Origin: Conus ventricosus
Lineage: Eukaryota > Mollusca > Gastropoda > Neogastropoda > Conidae
Direction: 5' to 3'
Assembly (NCBI GenBank): GCA_018398815.1
Contig: CM031614.1
Span: 50,471,615-50,535,614, forward strand
Length of the DNA stretch: 64,000 nt
Shown: positions 11,301 through 20,879 of the stretch, one piece after another
Numbering within the stretch: position 1 is the first letter of the stretch
Layout of the letters: each line of letters starts with the position of its first letter
Made by a program: the position numbers and the translations under genes
Notes under the pieces: generated by a model
Seen by the model: the letters and a program-made list of their open reading frames with translations, nothing else
The model's database searches: none
Told to the model about the DNA's origin: nothing

Positions 11301-14300
11301 AAAAAAATTAAAAATTTAATTTTTAAAAAAACATGGCGGGGAAATTGGAGATGAAAAGATTATGATTTTAGTGACCCTTGGAGACCCCCGAAAATGGATA
11401 AAAAGGAAACTCCTTTGACACAGCCCCGCTCGGGCGCTCTCTTTGCGGGATGAATTAACAGAAAAATTAAAGGTCAGTTTCATTATACCAAATTTTTGGA
11501 ACCTAAAAACCTCCCAAAAACTATAAACCGTAAATGTTTTTTGAACAAAAAGGGAAAACCCCATTTTGAAATTTTAGAAAACGCCCAAAGGAAAAATTTT
11601 TCCCCGTTTTCGGAAAAAGAGACGCATCAAAGTTTGTAGGCAGGGTTTTCCAATTAAAAAAAGGCTCCGTTGTGGGAGCAGAAAGAATCCCCTTTGGTTT
11701 AAACAAACCAAAATTAGGTCCGGATGAAGTTGCTAAAGTTCAAAAACACACAACAAAAACACCAACAGATAACCAAATACAAACCCCCCCCACTAAAAGT
11801 TTTAAATTTCCCAAACAGGGGGACGAAGAAAAGAAAATACAGTAGCAGAACCCCCTAAAGAAACGGGAAATTTACTGAGAGAAAAATTTAGTACCCCTTA
11901 AACGTACTTCAAGAACCATAAAAGGCAAATTTAACAAACCAATGAAGAAAAAACGGGGGGGGGGGTGAATGGGGGGGGGGGGATGGCATATAAAAAAAAA
12001 AAAGAAAAACTCGCTGAGATGAGGGGCCGGAAATCTTTTGGGGCGTGAGTTTAAAAGAAAGAATAGCCCAAAACTAAAAAACCCTTGAAAAAAGAAAGAT
12101 CGAAAGGGCCCTTGAAGTGCAAACACAAACCCGGGGCCCAAATTTACGAACTCAAGAAAAATTAGAATAAAAAAAACTTTTCAAAAAATTTTATATGAAG
12201 ACGCAACGCTAGCAGAACGAATCCCCGAAAAAACTTTTTTAGAGAGCAAGGAGTCACTTTTGAAAGCTTTATAACAGCCTTAGGTTTTGGGAATTTTAAA
12301 AACACTGGTGATGGCTGTTCCCGGCGGTGGTGGAGGGCAAAGTTCAGGCCTCCAACACCATCCCTGATAAATTTGGGGAAAAAAACAGCTGGGCATCTTG
12401 CGAGTTTATTAAAAAAAAAGCGGTTTTAAAAAAATAGATCTTTGCCAGGTTTTATTAGGGAGTTTCGTTAGCTGGGGTTTTGTCCCCACCCCGCCCAAAC
12501 AAAGTAGTTGGGCCCTTTTTGGCCGAGCACTTAAGGGCATTAGTTCTTTAATATTGGGGTTAAAATTTTTTAGTAAAATAAAGACCCAAATAAACCTAGG
12601 GCCCGTTAATTCCCCAAAAACAAATGCTGGGTTTTTTATATTCGTGGTCATCGCGAACAAAGTTTTCCAAAAGTCTTTAACGGTCTTTTTTGGGCTTTGG
12701 ACCTCAGGGAAAGGGGAAAGACTTAACTTGGGGTTTTTTTTTATTGTTTTACTATTATGGCCCAGAATTTTTTGTTTTTCCCCCAACCCCTTTTGTTCGT
12801 TGCCTGCTATAAAAGATTTCCTTATTGTAGTTTATTAAATTTTTCCCACCTGGAAAATCCAAAAGGGCAAAGGGAGCATGTATAAATTTGGCCCAAAAGA
12901 AAAATTACTTTCGATCTTGCGTATTTTTAAAACATTTTGGTACCTTTTTTTACTTTTAATCTAATCAAAATGTAGGGAATTTAAAGGCGTCCCCTTTTTT
13001 GCCAAGTATTTTTTTTTGGCATCAAAGCCAAATAGAAAAATCGTTAAACTCGACCTTGTCTGTGCTTGCGAACCAAGCAAAAAACCAAAAGTAAAAACGA
13101 AAAGAGTCGTTTTTTTCGTTTCAAATTCCCCCCTTGAGTTGGCCCAAAGGGTGTGTCTAAGATAAAAAAATTTTTCCATGCTTTGGGGGGGGGGTTTTTT
13201 TTTTCTCTAGCTCTATGGACCCGAGGTGAAAGCCCGTGCCGAAGAGAAAGATGTGTAGGAGGGTTCCCGTCCCTAGTTATACTTTTTTTGTGCCACGCCC
13301 CAAAAAAATTTGGGGGGGCCTAAGCCATGTTTTAAAATCCAAAATTTTGTCTAAAGTCCCGTCATTTCATTAATATTGAAAATTTGTTAAAAACCCTTCA
13401 AAAACCTTTATGTCTATTTGGTTTCTGAATGGGGTTAAAAAGGTTTTGGGCATTTGGTAATGGCGCCGCAGTTTATTTAAAAAAAAGTCTGAAGGTTAAT
13501 AAAAATTAAATCCCGCACTGACCTCCCAAAGGATCAGGGTGATTTAAATGAAAAGCTTTCACACTCCACACCCAGTTGTTTCACAAAACAGGGAAAATTT
13601 AAAATGGTTTTAAAAACTGATCGGATTATGAACCCCTTTTTCCCTTTTAAATCTTTTTTAAAAAGGGGGGGTTTAAAATACCCGCTTAATGGAAAAACTC
13701 ACCTTTTTTATGAAAAATGACAGTCTTGGGGCCCCAGCAATAACAAGAGTATCAGTTTTTTTAAATTTTTTAAAATTGTAGTGGGGGCCCAAAAAGAAAT
13801 TTGCATCTTTTGTATATTTGAACGCGCTCATTTTTATTTCGTTTAAAAAAAAGTTTGTAACAATAAAACTCAAGACAGTCCCCCTTTGTTTTTTTTTTTT
13901 AAAAAACATGCTATTGAAACGATTGCAAACCCAAAAAGGTTTTTGCCTCCCTGAAATTTTTCTACAAAATTTGTTTTGGTTTAAAATAACTGAATTTTAA
14001 GAATAATTTAAAAAGGGTTAAAAAATATAATAAAAGAGGAAAATTTGTTGGCCCGGTTAAACATACCCGAGGGTTATTTTGGGTTTGCTCACAAAAAAAA
14101 GCCCAAAGAGTACTTTTGACATTATTTTCCAAAATTAAAAAATGCAAATCTAAAAACAATGTTTTAAATTCCCTACCTGAAGAAAGCATGGTTTTTTTTC
14201 TTTGTGTGAGCTAGCTAAAAAGTTAGGCTTTGCCCAATGCAGTAGGACGCCAAAGATTTAAATTTTTAAAAACCAGACAAAAACTATATGTGGGAGAAAA

Positions 14301-16169
14301 TCCCCCCCCAAAACTTGGGAGTTTCATTCATTACTCTATGTTTATTTTTGGGTGAGCTAAGAGATGGGAAAATTTTTTGAAAGGAAAAGGGCCCTTTAAA
14401 CCCGTTTTTTAAAGGGTCTTCCCTTTAGGGGGAAAATGATATTGGGGATTATGAAAAAATACAATTTCCTCATTTACAGTTTTTAAAAAATTAGTTTGTG
14501 GGGGGGTTAATCATTTTAAAATAAAAAACACAGACAAAAAGGGGGAAAATCCCTTAAAAAAAGTGATAACCTTCACAAATTTTTTTGGGAAAAAAAAATA
14601 ATAAACTGTACTAAAAAAAAATGGTTTGGGCCAGAAAAAAATCCAGGAGTTACATTAGCGCCTTTTGAGGTGTAAAACTTTAAAAATTTAAAAAAAACCC
14701 TTTCAGGGCGTTGTGGACTTTGAACAGAATGGTTGGGAAAAAGGCACTTTGTATGGTTTTGAGTAACTAAAGAGGGGATTATAAAAACAAAGAGGTTGGC
14801 GACAACAAAAATTTTTCCCAAACTAAGCAAATGCGGGAATTTTAAAAAGCCCAAAAAATGTTGGCCCGTTTGGAAAAAAAATAGTCCGAAAACCTGACCT
14901 CAAAAAGGCACTTAGAACCATATTTAAAGGGGAAAAAAAATTTGAATTCATAAGCCCAATTTTTCATTTTTTAGGCCCCTCAAAAAAGGGTTTTAGAAAA
15001 ACATTCAACACGGGCCCCTTTTCATGAAAAATTTTTTATTTCCAGAAAACAATAGTCGGGAAAAAGATTGAAATAAGCCCCTTTTGGGAAAAAAACAGTA
15101 CATCCTCCACAGAAAAGAAACGGTTTTAAAAAATGCTTCTCCAAAAAATTTCAGTTCCCTTTCCCCCAAATGAAATTAGGAGACACGTTACAATATATTT
15201 GAAATTTCGCTTAAAAGATGGGAAAGGGATTGGGGGTTTTGGGGGTTAGTGACGTCCCCCTAAAAGGAATTCTAATTTGCTGGGAAAACAAAAACTTGAA
15301 AAACTTTAAAATTACCCCCGTCATTCTTCACAAAAGGGGAGGAAAATTTTAAAGGGCTAACAACAAGCAACCCAAAATTTAAATATTAGTCTAAAAAAGA
15401 AACAATCTTACAAAATGAAATTTGGGTTAAAACTTACACATTTAGACCTTAAAAGGATTTTTTTATACTGAAAAAAAGGGGGTTTTTACAGAGAGCATGA
15501 TAAAAAAAATACACTGGATTAGATTTAAAAATTCTGTTATAAAACTATGGACAAATTAAACTTTTTGACAAAAAACCCCCCATTGTTCATAATTTGTGGA
15601 CAAACTGGTTGGGAAAAAAAATAATTTTTCCTTGAAACCCGTTCAAAACAGTTTATTTTGTTATATTTTGATCATATTGTGATTTTTTTGCCCAACACTT
15701 AAAAAGGGAAAAAAGGGATACCCGAAAGGGAAAGGGGTTTTAGGACTGATAATAACAAAATTTTTTGTTTTAAACCAGCAATAAACTAAATGAGGGTTTT
15801 AGAGCGCTTTTTTTATAAATTTTTTGAAGGGAAAGCAGACACTTTTTATTATAGATTTACTGTTCCGGGAGAAAGAGACATAGTTTAAAAAAGAAAAAAC
15901 TTTTTCGAAAATGCTTTCATGGGAAAGGGATGCGGGGTAAGTGTGGGGGATTTTAAGCCCCCCCCCCAAAAATAAACTCAGTTTTTTAAAAAACTTTTGA
16001 GAACCGTTAAAGACTTAGTTTTATTTCACATGAAAGACAGAGATGGGAAATGATGAATGTTTTGGGGAAAATTTATTTTTATTGGAAAAAGATCAGGGAA
16101 AAAAATAAAAATAAACAAAAAATGAAAACTGAAAAGGTTTTAGTAAATTAGAAAAAAAAAAAGGAAAAT
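8351..16169. other. Unreadable right half of Polinton
   Basis: The whole stretch is dominated by inflated runs (AAAA, TTTT, CCCC, GGGG) at almost every word, unlike the left half. The right inverted repeat compared with the left shows that bases have been overwritten by their neighbours. Open frames here (for example minus 9555-9887 and minus 12409-12786) have no recognisable family and probably reflect damaged sequence. By family precedent, capsid, protease and packaging ATPase genes could lie here. None is claimed. Confidence 0.6.
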
Positions 16170-16321
16170 CCTACACGTAAAAATTTTTTTGTAGTAATCG
16201 TTAATTTTTTTGGGTTTTTGAAGTTTTTTTGTCAGAGAACAGGAAAAAAGGGGGATTCTGGAGTCGCCCCTTTGAAATGGGTTTAGACCGGGGGGCCAAA
16301 TCCCCTTTTTTCCCGTTCTCT
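16170..16321 (-). repeat. Right terminal inverted repeat of Polinton
   Basis: This matches the reverse complement of the left end, but with many changes in which a base is replaced by its neighbour, so that homopolymer runs grow. The hairpin arms at 16233-16258 and 16297-16321 are still visible. Confidence 0.8.
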
Positions 16322-16334
16322 TCCCCGGTTTTAA

Positions 16335-16745
16335 ACAGTCTCCTTTTTTGGCCATTTAACTGTTAACCAAATCGTCCTTTCTGGCCAGTCACCCCGGTTT
16401 TAAACCCGTCAGCCTGGATTGGGCAGTCACCCAGTTACCCAGCGTCATCAGCCCGGGGCTGGTCTTCAACAGTTAACCCCTCCCAATCAGGGGTTTGGGC
16501 GGTCCGTCACCCGTTTTAAAAAAGTCGTTATCAGCAAAGGGGCAAGCCCGTCCCTGGTTAATTTTCATCCCGACTGGCCCGTCACCTGATTAACTAGTCA
16601 GGCCCGGAATGGTCAGTTTCCCCTTTAAATTTAAACCGTCCCCTCAGGGCCCGGACTGTTTTGCATTGGTTTTAAACCGTCGTCATCAGCCTGGGCTGGT
16701 CATCACCTGGTTAACCATTTTATACCCCCCGGACAAGCCGTTTTC
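16335..16745. repeat. Module D palindromic tandem array, right half
   Basis: The CAGTCACCCAGTTAACC-type units resume after the Polinton, about nine of them, with base-quality damage. They run directly into module E. Confidence 0.8.
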
Positions 16746-16910
16746 CACCCTTCCGTCACCCAGGTAACAAAGGGGGGGTGGATGCGGCATATGCTCAGGC
16801 CCCCATTGACCCTGCCGACCCCGTGACCACTTATGCGAGGTTTGGGGTTTTCAAGCGTTTTTTTTGTCGAAAGGGTGTGGGTTTTTTTTTCCCTCGTTAT
16901 TTGTGGGCGG

Positions 16911-16952
<42 letters not shown>

Positions 16953-16979
16953 GGGGGGGGGGTTTTTTTTTTTTTTTTT

Positions 16980-17031
<52 letters not shown>

Positions 17032-17192
17032 AAGGGGGGAATTATTCCCCCATGTGTTTAAAAAAGGAAAAAAAAATTTTTCTATCAAAACTTTAAACTT
17101 TAACCCCCAACTTTTTTTCTTTAATTTTTTTTTTTTGGTGGCGGTGAAGGTGGGTTTTTTGGGGGGGGGTTTTTGGGGGGTTTGGTTTGGGG

Positions 17193-17231
<39 letters not shown>

Positions 17232-17540
17232 GACGGGAGGGTGGGGGGGGTGGGGGGGGGGGGGGGGGTGGGGGTGTGTACCACGAAGGAGGCCAACTTT
17301 ACTCCACAACATGTAGCTAATACAAGAAGAAAATGTATTACAGTATACGAAACTGGCCTTCAAATCTATGGCAACCCTCCTTCCCGCCTTTTCCATCGGT
17401 CTGATCGTGCAATGCCAAGTTTTGTGACTTCCAGGTCGGTTACATGCTCAAGAGTTCATCCGTCTCGTCTGAACTGTGCTGGACAGGCGTTCACTTTCAT
17501 CTCGCAAGTCTGAGTTCCACTGCCAAGAGGTTCGGAGCGG
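16735..17540. repeat. Modules E-F, copy 1
   Basis: The segment matches 19262-19905 and 55520-56225: GGACAAGCCG, AACAAAG, CACATGCTCA, then ACAACATGTAGC and CAATGCCAAGTTTTGTGAC. It joins directly to module A at about 17541, without the G-to-L modules seen elsewhere, so a deletion or exchange lies at this junction. Confidence 0.75.
16909..17275 (+). repeat. Poly-G/poly-T low-complexity block
   Basis: G tracts at about 16912-16971, a T tract of about 27 bases, and more G tracts to 17270. The glycine- and proline-rich frames across it are artefacts. Confidence 0.9.
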
Positions 17541-17666
17541 TAAAGAGGAGGGGTCAGGTAAAGTATCAAGAGCAGTGTGTCCTTGGTGTGTGGGTGTGGC
17601 AATGACAACTGCTTGCTTCTACTTTTTGGTAATCCAGCGGGCAAGGACAACAACAGGACTACTTAC

Positions 17667-17788
17667 GGCACTTATCTTTGGCGGTGTTGGCCCCACTGGA
17701 CAGGTGCATTGCTTGGAGTCAGTCCCCTCACAGGTGGCGCCCGTTAGGCAATCAGCATCATCATTGCAAGACTGCTCTGCTTTCTTCA
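17667..17788 (-). CDS. Cysteine-rich exon A1
   Basis: The 122-bp candidate exon has acceptor GTACCAG at its 5' side and donor GTAAGT (complement of 17661-17666). The frame from a phase-1 acceptor reads KKAEQSCNDDADC and continues with the pattern C-x5-C-x5-C-x7-C-x-C. It is one disulphide-type extracellular domain. The copy is open throughout. With the strong donor the exon ends in phase 0, unlike J, K and L; a weaker GT five bases upstream would give phase 1. Sister copies are A2 (26353-26472) and A3 (54371-54493). The function of the parent protein is unknown; EB- or EGF-like modules are the nearest description. Confidence 0.6.
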
Positions 17789-17799
17789 CTGGTACAAAA

Positions 17800-17929
17800 A
17801 AATTGAAAATTAAAACTAAAGCAAATAAAAACACCACTGTCGTAAAAGAACGGATTTCTCAAGATGCTGAATTTTCAATTGACCCACTAAATCAACAACT
17901 CACTCAAATATCACCCTCACCTCCCCCCC

Positions 17930-17960
<31 letters not shown>

Positions 17961-18830
17961 AAACCAACACAACAACAACAACAACAACAAACAAACAAAC
18001 AAACAAATAGAAACAAAAACACAAACAAAAAAGTTTGGCACCTACGTCTACCACTCCTCTTCCGTTTACTCTAGTTTCATTCATCTTTTTTTTTTCTTTA
18101 CATCACTTCCTATGTGCATAGCCTCTCTGTAAGCCATGCCACTGTCAGTCGTTTCAAACCGTATTTTCTTTTTATTTATCTTTTTTATTTGTGGTGAAGG
18201 GCGGAGATCCCAGACGAAAACCGACAGCAGAATTGTGGTCCAACAAAACGTAAGTTTGAAATCAGCTGAGAATAATACAAAAAAGTCGAGTGCAACTCTT
18301 GCCCCCCTGGTGAAATATATACACGGCCATAATGCCAAAAAAATACTACTTGCACTGAATTTGTTTGCAAAAATGACACCATGGAGCACAGAACAAAAGA
18401 GACGCCCCTCCCCCTCCCACCATCCCGACCACCTATATGTCTTGTACCTGACACCTCTACACGGCAACAACAACAACTGGAGAAACGAACTAAGGCAGAT
18501 TAACATTTATTGAAGTCTGGCACAGCCTCTTCTACCTTTTAACTATAATCATGCACACGGACGAATCGTGACAGATACTAGTAACCTCAGTTTTGACTGG
18601 TCGGAAAGGAAATCTTAACTGAGGCAGACAACACTAAACAACACGTAGGGTAACTCGTGCTCCCATGATGAAATGATGAACAGGCCCATAGTTAAAAAAA
18701 AATGTTGCTTGCAAGAAGAAATCGCCTAGCAGAAATAACAACACAGAGTACTCTGAACAAACATGGAGACATCCCTCAAAATAAGGACGCTCCAAGCTTG
18801 CCTACATATAGGCTGTACTTTAGCGGAACA
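17800..18830. repeat. Modules B-C, copy 1, with poly-C tract
   Basis: The segment is shared with 26480-27455 and 54500-55400 (markers CCGACAGCAGA, GGTGAAATA, GACTGGTCGGAAA, AACATGGAGACATCCCTCA). A C run lies at 17922-17950. B (18200-18410) and C (18545-18790) are weakly similar to each other, so C looks like an old tandem copy of B. No exon is seen. Confidence 0.7.
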
Positions 18831-18834
18831 CTTG

Positions 18835-19262
18835 GGTCAGCCTGGATTGGTCAGTCACCCAGTTAACCATTCGTAATCAACCTAGACTGGTCAGTCACCC
18901 GGTTAACCATTCTTCGTCAGCCTGGACTAGTCAGTCACTGGTTAACCAGTCGTCATCAGCCTGGACTGGTTAGTTACCTGGTTTACCAGTCATCAGCCTG
19001 GACTGGTCAGTAACTCGGTTAACCAGTCGTTGTCAGCCTAGACTGGTCAGTCACCAGTTAACCAGTCATCAGCCTGGACTCGTCAGTTATCTGGTTAACC
19101 AGTCGTCATCAGCCTGGAGTGGTCAGTCACCTGTTAACCAGTCATCAAACTGGACTGGTCAGTCACCTGTTAACCAGTCATCAAACTGGACTGGTCAGTC
19201 ACCCAGTTAACAGTCATCGTCAGCTGGACTGGTCAGTCACCCGGTTAACCAGTCGTCACCCC
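18835..19262 (+). repeat. Module D palindromic tandem array
   Basis: About 10-11 units of 38-43 bp with GACTGGTCAGTCACC and GGTTAACCAGTC. It is better preserved than the 1-556 array. The open frames through it are a by-product of the repeat. Confidence 0.9.
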
Positions 19263-19905
19263 AGGACAAGCCGTGGCACATTCTTTGTCACCCCGATAAC
19301 AAAGGGCGCCTGCATGCATCACATGCTCATGCCTCCGTTGATCGTGCGACGTTAGGTCGCAAGCGATCATTTTGTCGCATGGGTGCGATTCCTTTTACAG
19401 TGAAGGGATTCCGTTTTCGGCCTTTTCAAGGAACATGTCTACATAATTTTTTTCTTCAAGAGGGGGGGGGGGGGGGGGGGGGGAGGGGGGATCTCATTGT
19501 GGGGAGGACATGTGATACCGTCTTTATTTTTTCTTCCTTTTTCCTTTATTTGTGGGGGGGGGGGGGGGAGGGAGGGGATTTAACAAAGGAAGCAACTTTA
19601 CTCCACAACATTTAGCCAATACAAAGAAAAAAAATGTATTTTCCCGTATCCGAAAACCAGGCCTTCTATGGCAACCCTCCCTTCCAGCCTTTTCGGTCGG
19701 TCTAATCGTGCAATGCCAAGTTTTGTGACTTCCAGGTCGGTTACATGCTCAAGAGCTCATCCGTCTCGTCTGAACAGTGCTGGACGGGCGTCCACTTTCG
19801 TCTCGTTGGTCCCAGTCCCACCACCAAGAGGTTTGAAGCGGTTTTCCCAACACCTACGCGGTTTTCAACAATGGGGCATCATTCTCCCAAGAGCACCCCT
19901 CTTTA
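19262..19905. repeat. Modules E-F, copy 2
   Basis: Same order and orientation as 16735-17540 and 55520-56225. It includes G tracts at 19461-19483 and 19554-19568. No gene is recognised. Confidence 0.8.
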
Positions 19906-20183
19906 CACATTTCCAGTTAGAATAAGTCATACTGCAACGAGTTAGAACATATGCAAGCAATATGAAAAGAAAGAAAACGAGGAGAGTGAAAGGAAAGACT
20001 GATGGGGTTTAATTCTACACAGAAAGCGTGGCTCTGTACGCTTACATCATGCCCTCGGCATCGATCTTCAATCATTTGGTTGGCGGAGAGTAATCCCACA
20101 CACAGTTTCCTGTTGCACGAAAATAGGACATACCAAAATAGCACTTTTTTACTTTCAATTTTCCCATACTGATAAATACAACC
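19906..20183. repeat. Module G, copy 1, cut by LINE insertion
   Basis: It shares ATCTTCAATCATTTGGTTGG and TTTCAATTTTC with 56220-56390, and its tail (CATACTGATGAATA-like) with 30470-30560. The match ends near 20183, where LINE sequence begins. Confidence 0.65.
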
Positions 20184-20496
20184 AAGTAGCTGATCATGAT
20201 CGAGCTCACGGTGCCATATGAGAACAGAATGGAGGCAGCTCAAATCTACAAGACTGAAAAGTATGCTGATCTGGCAAACAGCCTGAGGAGAGAAGGCTAT
20301 CAGGTCAAAGTCCTCACTGCAGAAATTGGAGCTAGGGGGGTGTAGGAACGTCTGCATACAGCCTCATGAAACAGCTCTCAGTTGCAGGGATGGAAAACAC
20401 CAGAGCCCTGAAAGCAATGGCAGAAGCGGCAGAGAAGTGTTCAAGCTGGATCTGGTCAAGGAGGAACAAAAGTGAACTTCATAAGGCTTAACTTTC
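20184..20496 (+). pseudogene. C-terminal tail of a non-LTR retrotransposon
   Basis: The frame reads IELTVPYENRMEAAQ, then KTEKYADLANSLRREGYQ, EIGARG and AEAAEKCSSWIWSRRN. This is the extreme C-terminal region of the LINE family whose body lies at 20880-23852. One frameshift sits at the G run near 20336. It precedes the SINE and the 5' part of the same kind of element, so the order is permuted. The missing piece between 23852 and this tail is roughly 40 residues. Confidence 0.75.
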
Positions 20497-20508
20497 CTAC
20501 AAATATCA

Positions 20509-20800
20509 GGTGTCCAGTGGCTCAGTGGTTTAGAGTGCGAGTCATTAAGTGGAAAAATGAGCATGTCCAGAGGGTCATGGGTTCGAATCCCAGCCATGGC
20601 TCGTCCCAAGATAAGACAAAATGGGGCAGCAGAGGGACATCCGGGGTCATGAACCGGGTGTGGCCCAACCCTCCTAGAGTGACAGGAGATAAGGGCCGAA
20701 ACACTTGCTTGAAGGGGGCTTCTCTTCTGAGGACTCTCTGCTGCCACGCTCTCCAAGAGTTTCTTTCTACTGATGCATGGGTAAAACCATTGACTTCCGG
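20509..20800 (+). mobile_element. tRNA-derived SINE
   Basis: The head has a polymerase III A box (TGGCTCAGTGGTTTAGAG, about 20517-20534) and B box (GGGTTCGAATCCC, about 20579-20591) in tRNA-like spacing, but with a long variable region and no clean cloverleaf acceptor stem. A tRNA-unrelated body follows. The head alone could be mistaken for a tRNA gene. The 3' boundary is uncertain. Confidence 0.65.
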
Positions 20801-20879
20801 GAATAGGCCGGAGGATGTCCGGGAAAGACCGGAGGACACTAGGAAAGACCGGAACCAAGGGCTCTGTGGGCTAGCTCCC

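Larger units (their letters stand above)
557..16321. mobile_element. Polinton/Maverick DNA transposon, 15.8 kb
   Basis: The element is bounded by inverted repeats of about 150 bp that begin AGAGAAC and end GTTCTCT. It carries a Polinton-type integrase (plus, 4646-5631) and a protein-primed family B DNA polymerase (minus, 5700-8232). The 15.8 kb length, AG...CT ends, integrase and PolB are the hallmarks of the Polinton/Maverick superfamily, which replicates itself through its own polymerase. It is inserted in the module D array, which continues on both sides. A clean 6-bp target duplication is not visible: ACCCAG lies on the left and TCCCCG on the right, probably because the right flank has poor base quality. 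Both readable genes are frameshifted, so the copy is dead or badly sequenced. Major and minor capsid, protease and ATPase genes were not found by eye. Confidence 0.88.

Noticed and set aside
16778..17296. Glycine- and proline-rich proteins
   Set aside because: They are translations of poly-G and poly-C tracts. The same applies to Ser/Leu, His/Thr and Cys/Val frames over GA, CA and TG repeats elsewhere.
19119..19355. Repeat protein with VSHLLTSHQTGL units
   Set aside because: It is a frame through the module D array; the period is not kept in multiples of three in the other arrays.
20509..20600. A functional tRNA gene
   Set aside because: A and B boxes are present but the variable region is too long and the acceptor and anticodon stems do not pair. 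A SINE head explains it better.
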